The notes under the pieces were generated by a model. The model was not told the DNA's origin. It saw only the letters and a program-made list of their open reading frames with translations, and made no database searches. 64,000 nucleotides of DNA from Cadophora sp. MPI-SDFR-AT-0126. Taxonomy: Eukaryota; Ascomycota; Leotiomycetes; Helotiales; Ploettnerulaceae. Numbering within the stretch: position 1 is the first letter of the stretch; each line of letters opens with the position of its first letter. The position numbers and the translations under genes were made by a program. Below are positions 58,078-64,000 of the stretch, piece after piece. The DNA is taken from assembly GCA_020747065.1 (NCBI GenBank), contig JAGMVK010000011.1, positions 806,001 through 870,000 on the forward strand, read 5' to 3'.

Positions 58078-58285
58078 GCTACTGTGGTAGAAGGTTTGAA
58101 GGAGAAGGTTCTGGGTCTTGAGGTGGATTTCGGATCATTTGGTGTAGTAGTGGTGGTAGGCACTCACGTTACTTAACCGTGTTGAACCTTTTCGGACTAT
58201 ATACGGTTCTTTGAAATAATCAATCCGGGCAAAGTTGTGGTCGTGAATCTTCTCTTTATTCGTGATTCCTATGAGATACTCGAGT

Positions 58286-60326
58286 TTAACCAGGGAATCC
58301 TCCTCTAGCCATCTTACGAGCCCTCTGGTCTCTCCGGTTGTGGTTTGCTCTCGAGCCTTTATTGGCCTCCTTCCGATTCCTAGCAGCTTCGGTCTCTTTG
58401 TCACCAGCTGGACCATCAACATAACCACGGCCGCGACCTCTAGCACCACGAGGCGCTCCTCTAAGCCTACCTCCCCGACCTCGGTCGTTCGCATTATCAG
58501 AATCCTCTGTCCCAGAGCCGGCAGGACTAGCTCTCCAAGCCGAAGGACCTAACTCTCGCTGTGCACCAGTAAAAGAAGTAAATTTCGCCTCCAGTCGTCT
58601 CATCTGTCGAGGATCCCTTGAAAGCATGAGTCCCCAGCCCTCGATAGCCTCGTCCGTCATTCCGGTCTCGTCTTTGAGGTTTTGTCTTAGCTTCCCTCTG
58701 CGAGTTGCAGCATCACGGCCGAAGAGCTCTGGTGTTGACTTGTATGCTCGGAAAAGAGATTCGTCATGGGCATCTCGGACATCTGAATTTGATTCCTCTG
58801 GGTTATTTCCAGGCGTCGCGGAGTCCACAGTCCCCCCTACGTCTTCAACATCGTAGGTATCATCGCGTTCGTCGTCATCTGAGTCAAAAGTGGCCAGTGC
58901 TGATAAGATTGCTGCTTTGCTGGGTGCATTTAGTCGATCTTGGAGAACGTCATCTGCGGTCTTGTCTGGACTCCGACGGCCAAAATGCAATCTTGATGCA
59001 TCGACAGCAAGTCTGTCAAATTCGTCATCGTCGAAAACATTACGCCGGTTTGGAAGTTCTGGCGGGTCGGAGCTGGGGGCTATATCCGGTTTGTGTTGAT
59101 GATGGGCACCACTAGATTCTGTCAGAACAGTTGGGTTGAAATTCGTTTCTTGAGAAGACTTACAGCTCTTCTGACCGGTCCGCATTTTCGAGATGTGGTG
59201 GCAGAGACCCTTCCAACAAGTGGCCAATTACCTGCTCAACGTTGTCGCCGTTCTCATCTAGTAACTTGACAATGAACCCTGATCCAAGATCCGGAAAAAG
59301 ATCCTGGACCTGAGAAATCAAGCTCATCCGATGTATGTGGATGTGCCCGTGGCCGGATACATCAATACTCTTGCCTTTCATCACTTTCTTCTTGCTGACC
59401 CTTGCCGCTCTTCCACTAGCAACAGGTTTCTTGAACTCAGCAAGAGACTTGAGGACGGACTTTGCTCTAACAGATCCAGTACCACTTGCATCGATCCGCT
59501 GCTGTACTTGTTTGAGTAGCGGGGTTTCGGTTACCAGCTCGGCTACCAGTGAGTCGTTGACATTTGTAGGCCCAGCCTTGTGGGCATCCGCTGCAGCTTT
59601 TAGAGAGTAAAGCTGGTCAACGAGTGAAGAGAAGTTAAGCTGCTCGCCTTCCGTGAGACCGATGAAACAAAGATACAGGGTCGAGACAATGGCCATTCGC
59701 AATGGAGGATTCATGATCTTGAAACAACTGATGAGAGAGTCCACGAAATCGCTTCCAGCCATGAAAAATGCAGCGATCTGAGGAGATGCATGGAGAAGGT
59801 GATCCAGGCGCTTGAGCCTCGACTCAACCATTTTCAGGTCTCCTTTGAGCCCTGCCTCAAGCTGCTTGATCAAATAGGTTTTGAGGGAACCCAAGGAATT
59901 CTCCAAGGCAGAGCGATGTCTGGCCCAAGCCAGAGCTACGAGTTTCCCGCCATTACTCTGCCCATAAATCTTGCTGAGGTCTGCCAGAAACTCCCAAGAA
60001 AGGACTGGCTCGTGAGGGTCCTCGGAATTCAAGAGTCGAGTTGACAATAAGTAGGACAACTTCCGTAACTGCTTTTCCTTGGCTGGTCTGGAGGTAGATG
60101 AGCTCCCAAGGGATATAGCCGTCTCTGAAGCATATGAAGTGAGGAAGGTCGTCAAGGATTCGTCTGTCGTTGATGACTGGACAAAATCAGAGGCGGATAA
60201 GGCGAGGTGCGCTCCAGCGAGGGCAACCCAGGCATCGAGACAAGCCTCCCATTCTTCTGGGACAATATGATTCCTCCATGCCGCTTCCGGGAAAGGCACA
60301 AACTTCGGGAAGCTGGCAACAGCCAT
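58286..60326 (-). CDS. CUE3: CUE-domain protein Cue3/Rqt3 (ASCC2-like)
   Basis: Subunit of the ribosome quality-control trigger (RQT) complex with the Slh1 helicase; the CUE domain reads polyubiquitin on stalled ribosomes. Two exons, complement(58286-59111, 59164-60326), 662 aa, one 52-base intron with acceptor ATCTAG and CTGAC branch. A helical N-terminal region (residues 1-300) is followed by the CUE domain at about 333-378 (RMSLISQVQDLFPDLGSGFI...VIGHLLEG). The rest is disordered and ends in an RG-rich tail (GRGGRLRGAPRGARGRGRG, then basic KMARGGFPG). Layout (helices, CUE, RG tail) fits fungal Cue3 and human ASCC2. Head-to-head with RPS20, whose protein is the ubiquitin target in this pathway. 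Confidence 0.88.
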
Positions 60327-60822
60327 TTTGCAATGTCGGGCCAGAAACGACTGAGGAAAGGAGGGAGGAAGACCTCTTCAAAATCGAATACTACTACTTG
60401 AGGGTATTTATCAATCAGCATGACTTGAATCCACGTCCAATCATGATCAGCTCTAATTCCCTCGCCGATTGACTCAGGATGGATGAGTGAGTGAGTGAGT
60501 GAGTGAGTGACCCTGTCTCGCTTCGTCTCGAATGCTGTGGGTACAAATCGGTGATGACAACGCGATGTCATGTCATGCCCACCTCATGCAGCAAGGCTGA
60601 AAACCCCAAGGCTGCTGGAAAGCGCCACCAATCAGAACTCGTCTCCCCTCGCTTGTGTGGCGCCAAGATTTCTCGCCCGCCCACATTCTTTTCCCACCAC
60701 ATCCGTGGCCCGCTCTCTTTCTTTCCCACCATCGACAACTGCAAACCCGCAAAAAGATCACCTTCATCACTTTGCCGAATCTCAGCGATCGAGTCGTGAA
60801 GGGACTACCCATACTTAGGAAA
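60327..60822. promoter_or_regulatory. divergent promoter of CUE3 and RPS20
   Basis: 496 bp between start codons. Includes a GAGT tandem repeat (60484-60510) and pyrimidine-rich TTTTCCCACC-type tracts near 60690-60735, as is common upstream of fungal ribosomal protein genes. No named factor site recognised. Confidence 0.55.
60484..60510. repeat. TGAG tetranucleotide microsatellite
   Basis: Almost seven perfect TGAG units in the shared CUE3/RPS20 promoter region. Confidence 0.85.
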
Positions 60823-61286
60823 ATGTCTTACCAGAAGCCAGAGAAGGAGTTCGGCGAGGGGCCAGTACGTTGCGAAATTGGAATTTTGGAGTTTGGAGGA
60901 TGAGCGCGTACTGACTTGACCTTCGCAGAAAACCCACAAGATCCGCATCACCTTGACCAGCCGAAAGGTCCAATCGCTCGAGAAGGTCTGCCAGGAGCTC
61001 ATTGAGCGTGCAAAGGGAAAGGATCTCCGCGTCAAAGGCCCTGTCCGTCTTCCAACCAAGACCCTCAAGGTTACCACCCGAAAGACCCCCTGTGGTGAAG
61101 GTTCCAAGACATGGGACACCTTCGAGATGAGAATCCACAAGCGTCTTATTGAGTATGGCATCTGCTACACTGGATTCACCACATTGCTAAGATACGTACA
61201 GTCTCAACGCCCCCACCGAGGTAGTCAAGCAAATCATCATCAACATCGAGGCTGGTGTCGAGGTCGAGGTTACGATTGCTGCTTAA
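60823..61286 (+). CDS. RPS20: 40S ribosomal protein uS10 (Rps20)
   Basis: Small-subunit head protein and main Hel2 ubiquitination target on collided ribosomes. Three exons, 60823-60864, 60929-61152 and 61202-61286, 116 aa; introns of 64 and 49 bases. Motifs: [62 protein letters not shown], matching uS10. The flexible N-terminus carries Lys 5 and Lys 8, in the area of the yeast Lys 6 and Lys 8 that receive ubiquitin. Head-to-head with CUE3. Confidence 0.95.
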
Positions 61287-62591
61287 GTGCAGCTCGCAGA
61301 AACACACTCGCTGGCGGAAATGGCATCGGTAGCATACAACTTCCACGCTGTGAAGGAAGATTCTCAATACAAACTCTGATTTTGAGAGACGAAGCTCGTA
61401 CGCCTCAGTGTGATTAATGTCGCCCTGCTTTGATTGTGACGACATCCCGCGAAACATCTCTTGGGCTTGTGTCAAAGGTTGGAAAGGGGCAGACCGGACA
61501 CGGAAGAATGGTAAGTGGATGGTAGGGAGACCTTCTGCTGGAGCTGGGGAGACTTCTTCTGCCAAAATAGTAGCGGTGCGCGAACAGCATTATACATTGG
61601 TCACCCCCGACGCCATATACTATTTTGTCCTATATTTACAAGTCCAGTGGCCTAGCTTTCTCCCTCCTAAAATGTTGATTCAATGCCTTTCAAGGTATTC
61701 CGAGCTCCTTTCTATCTTGTGCCGATTCGTCTCCAGTTAAACGCTTGTCCTGTGTTTGATGGAAAAGAACACAGAAGTGTAGTACCAGGGTCATACGTGC
61801 GAGGGCGTCATCGCTGTTCTTCTATTTACTGGACGCTGCCAGCGTCTTCAAAAGTTTCAGACCTGTTGATCATCAGGACGTCAGATTTCGGAATACTATC
61901 CGTTAAATGGATCGCCACACAGTCTGAGCCGCCGGCCAGACTGATTCGCGAATGGGGATCTCTGAAATATTTGAAGGACTTTACGGCCACTGCATTTTAC
62001 CCTAACAACCGTGGATGATCTCCGTCAAACTTTTCCAACGAGATGTTTAAAAAGGTTGAATTGAGAGAATCTGAAAGGCACTGCGACTGAAAACTCAATC
62101 AGCCATAGATACCCATGTCGAACAGGAAGACATTGATTCGTATTTGAAGGCCCTAATGGCATAGACTCAGGGCGACGGCCTCGGAGAGAACAACGGATCC
62201 TTCCGATAACTAGATAGTTGCTCCCACAAAGTCGTGACTTTTCGCTAGAACCCGTACATTCAATCACGAGGCGGTTAGTATGTAATTCCATGGTAGCTTC
62301 TTCAAGATATTGGACTCAGAAATACTAGTAGTGAGGAAGGGTCTGACGAAGAGCCGAGAACGAAGAGACGGTTATGCAAACAGCAGAGGGAGAAAAAGGC
62401 TGTACGAATCGTACAACAATTGACTGGAATGATTGTAAAAACTGGTCATAATCGAGAATGTATAGATAAGAGTTTCTAGAACCAGACGAGACTAATCAAA
62501 TCTCAAGCTGCTTGATGGTCGTCAAATTTTAAGTTCTCGTATTAATTTAAATAAGAAAGTTTTTGGCCAGACACCACAAACATTTGCAAAT
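61287..62591. other. intergenic, 1.3 kb
   Basis: 3' flank of RPS20 and the upstream region of the tRNA. Some plus-strand frames (61417-61740, 61683-62018) and a minus one at 62025-62291, none with a recognisable domain. No gene supported. Confidence 0.45.
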
Positions 62592-62686
62592 GTCGCGATG
62601 CCAGAGTGGTTAATGGGTAAGACTTGAATTCAGCATTCAGTCATCTTATGGTTTCGGCCTCGTAGGTTCAAATCCTGCTCGCGACG
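62592..62686 (+). tRNA. tRNA-Ser(UGA) with a 14-base intron
   Basis: 95 bases. Acceptor stem GTCGCGA/TCGCGAC closes fully. Anticodon arm TAAGA/TCTTA forms only when 62629-62642 are removed as an intron just after A37, the canonical position; anticodon TGA at 62625-62627. A long variable arm (class II) and T arm GTAGG-TTCAAAT-CCTGC with internal B box GGTTCAAAT follow. Serine because of the class II arm and anticodon TGA. Confidence 0.88.
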
Positions 62687-63011
62687 ATGAATTTTTTGTT
62701 CGTTTTGCTTTGTGCTGGTCTGTTTTGGCTATCTAGAATTAGATACCTCACTCACTCTCTGGTCTCTTTTGTGTTCTCTTGGGAGGCGCAGTACACCCTG
62801 TTCGCGCAGGCCGTTCGGACTAGATGCAAACTACAATTTTGTTTTGGCTTTTTATTTTATACCGGGGTCTGGCGGCGCCAGAGATGACCTTAAATTTCTG
62901 CTTAAATGGTCAATTCATTCCAAGTGCTAACCGACTAAACCGACATTTGCCCGGCAACTTACTCCGTAGAGCCGCTGCGCTTGAGAATATCATCCTTCCC
63001 AAGGTCACGAA
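62687..63011. other. intergenic
   Basis: About 325 bp after the tRNA. A T run (TTTTTTGTT) just past the end could stop Pol III. Nothing else. Confidence 0.4.
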
Positions 63012-63645
63012 ATGTCACTGATTGAAGTGTCTGCTGTGGGAGGACGTCCCATTCGTCTGGTCATCGGATCGGTCTGGGTTATCAGTCCTGTTGACGTACG
63101 GGGGGATCAAGGGCAGGCGCAAAAATACGAGGGTTGGAAGCACTGCCATCAAGCGAATCGAATTCTTCATATCGCCTTGCCGAGACGCCGTAAACATCAT
63201 TGCAGACCCAACTTGGATGCCACTGCAGCTGGCGATTGAAAGAGTTGCATTCGATCAGAACTACGAGGAGCTTCTCAATAGCCTCGAATTCATCTTAAGG
63301 CAAGACCCGATCGTTTCCAGGCAGCCAGTCTTTAGCAGGACGCCGGACAACATCACCAAAGACGTTACATTCGGCGACGTAAAAACAAAGTGTACTTCAG
63401 CGCTTTCTGGACCTCTCCAGCACGCCACACAACTGGATAACCTTGCCGTTAAGGATGTTTCCTCGTACATCTTCCGAAGGGAATTCATTACTGCGATTGG
63501 AAGGATCATTCACCAGACACAGCGAGAGATATGGCATGATGTCAACGATTGGGATCATCATTGGAGTACTAAGATCCTGGCAATGGTGATACAGACGTTA
63601 CCTCTTGCGGCTCGAAGAAGGGAGCATGAAGTTTCTACGGAATAG
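63012..63645 (+). CDS. hypothetical protein, tentative structure
   Basis: Tentative two-exon model 63012-63095 plus 63154-63645 (191 codons) using a 58-base intron (GTACGG...AAG), which joins MSLIEVSAVGGRPIRLVIGS to RIEFFISPCRDAVNIIADP. No family recognised; the middle has many charged helices (LLNSLEFILRQDPIV, AVKDVSSYIFRREFITAIGRI). A further coding-like frame (KKEYSIETCESWVVDQLIDSQ) at about 63680-63883 suggests another exon, for instance through a donor near 63566 and an acceptor at 63671, so the C-terminus given here is doubtful. It may also be a remnant. Confidence 0.35.
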
Positions 63646-63883
63646 CCTCCACCGGGTACTATCTTCGCCAGCTGTCATCGCCAAGAAAGAGTACTCGATC
63701 GAAACATGCGAGAGCTGGGTTGTAGACCAATTAATAGATTCGCAGCTTCTTGTTGATTTCAATGAGCTCGTCCAAGAAGTGAAGGGTCAGATGTTGATTG
63801 TCCGTACCTCTGCAGGCGACAGTAGATACCAATTACCGGCTTCCCTGGACCCGAGTCGCCAAAGCCCTGGCGCGAATACGTAG

Positions 63884-64000
63884 GTGTGAACGGTGATCTA
63901 TCCAAGAATCTAGAGTCTCTGAAGCTGGCGAGGACTAGAGCCAGGAACTGGGCAAAAAAAACCCCTAACCAAACTGGACAACAAAGAATGGGCAAGTGAC
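63884..64000. other. window end
   Basis: Last 117 bases; nothing recognisable. Confidence 0.4.

Overview
This window is chromosomal DNA from a filamentous ascomycete (Pezizomycotina, perhaps Leotiomycetes; the class is an inference from protein flavour, not a proof). The evidence is the eukaryotic gene content, the many GT-AG introns of about 46-70 bases with GCTAAC- or CTGAC-like branch sites, a nuclear tRNA-Ser with a short intron, and fungal families such as INP1, UsgS-like, GH18 and GH47. I could place 26 spliced or intronless protein genes with fair to high support, plus some weak ones. Most reconstructed exon chains keep frame and restore conserved protein segments.

Layout. 1-2870: no supported gene. 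2871-7208: kinesin-10-like motor and an MFS monocarboxylate-type transporter, both minus. 7209-15586: a gene-poor stretch of about 8.4 kb with one small minus-strand gene and a coding-like remnant near 9 kb. 15587-21514: ATM1 mitochondrial ABC transporter head-to-head with AIM24, then a mitochondrial class III CoA-transferase. 21950-27896: ER/Golgi-type GH47 alpha-mannosidase and chaperonin CCT6. 28190-33685: prenylcysteine oxidase, GH18 chitinase, J-domain protein. 34030-36944: an unrecognised LRR-like protein and a small Gly/Gln/Ser-rich protein. 38057-41781: ubiquitin-eS31 fusion head-to-head with eS26, then a calmodulin-like protein. 43561-55423: COG3, an RCC1-repeat mitochondrial protein, a CCCH/FG nucleoporin, INP1 and a UsgS-like membrane protein. 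56027-61286: formamidase, CUE3/RQT3 and uS10 (RPS20). 62592-62686: tRNA-Ser(UGA). 63012 onward: a weak hypothetical gene.

The region is mostly housekeeping. I see no biosynthetic cluster, CRISPR, phage or intact transposon. Themes recur: mitochondria (ATM1, AIM24, CoA-transferase, RCC1-like), translation and ribosome quality control (eS31, eS26, uS10, CUE3), and secretory or organelle biology (GH47, COG3, INP1). The points most worth a second look are the head-to-head pair of CUE3/RQT3 and RPS20 (a ubiquitin-reading rescue factor beside the ribosomal protein whose ubiquitination it responds to), a 4-nt micro-exon in the formamidase gene, 14- and 16-nt exons in the ubiquitin-eS31 and calmodulin-like genes, a GC-AG intron in CCT6, and an upstream ORF whose stop overlaps the AIM24 start codon.
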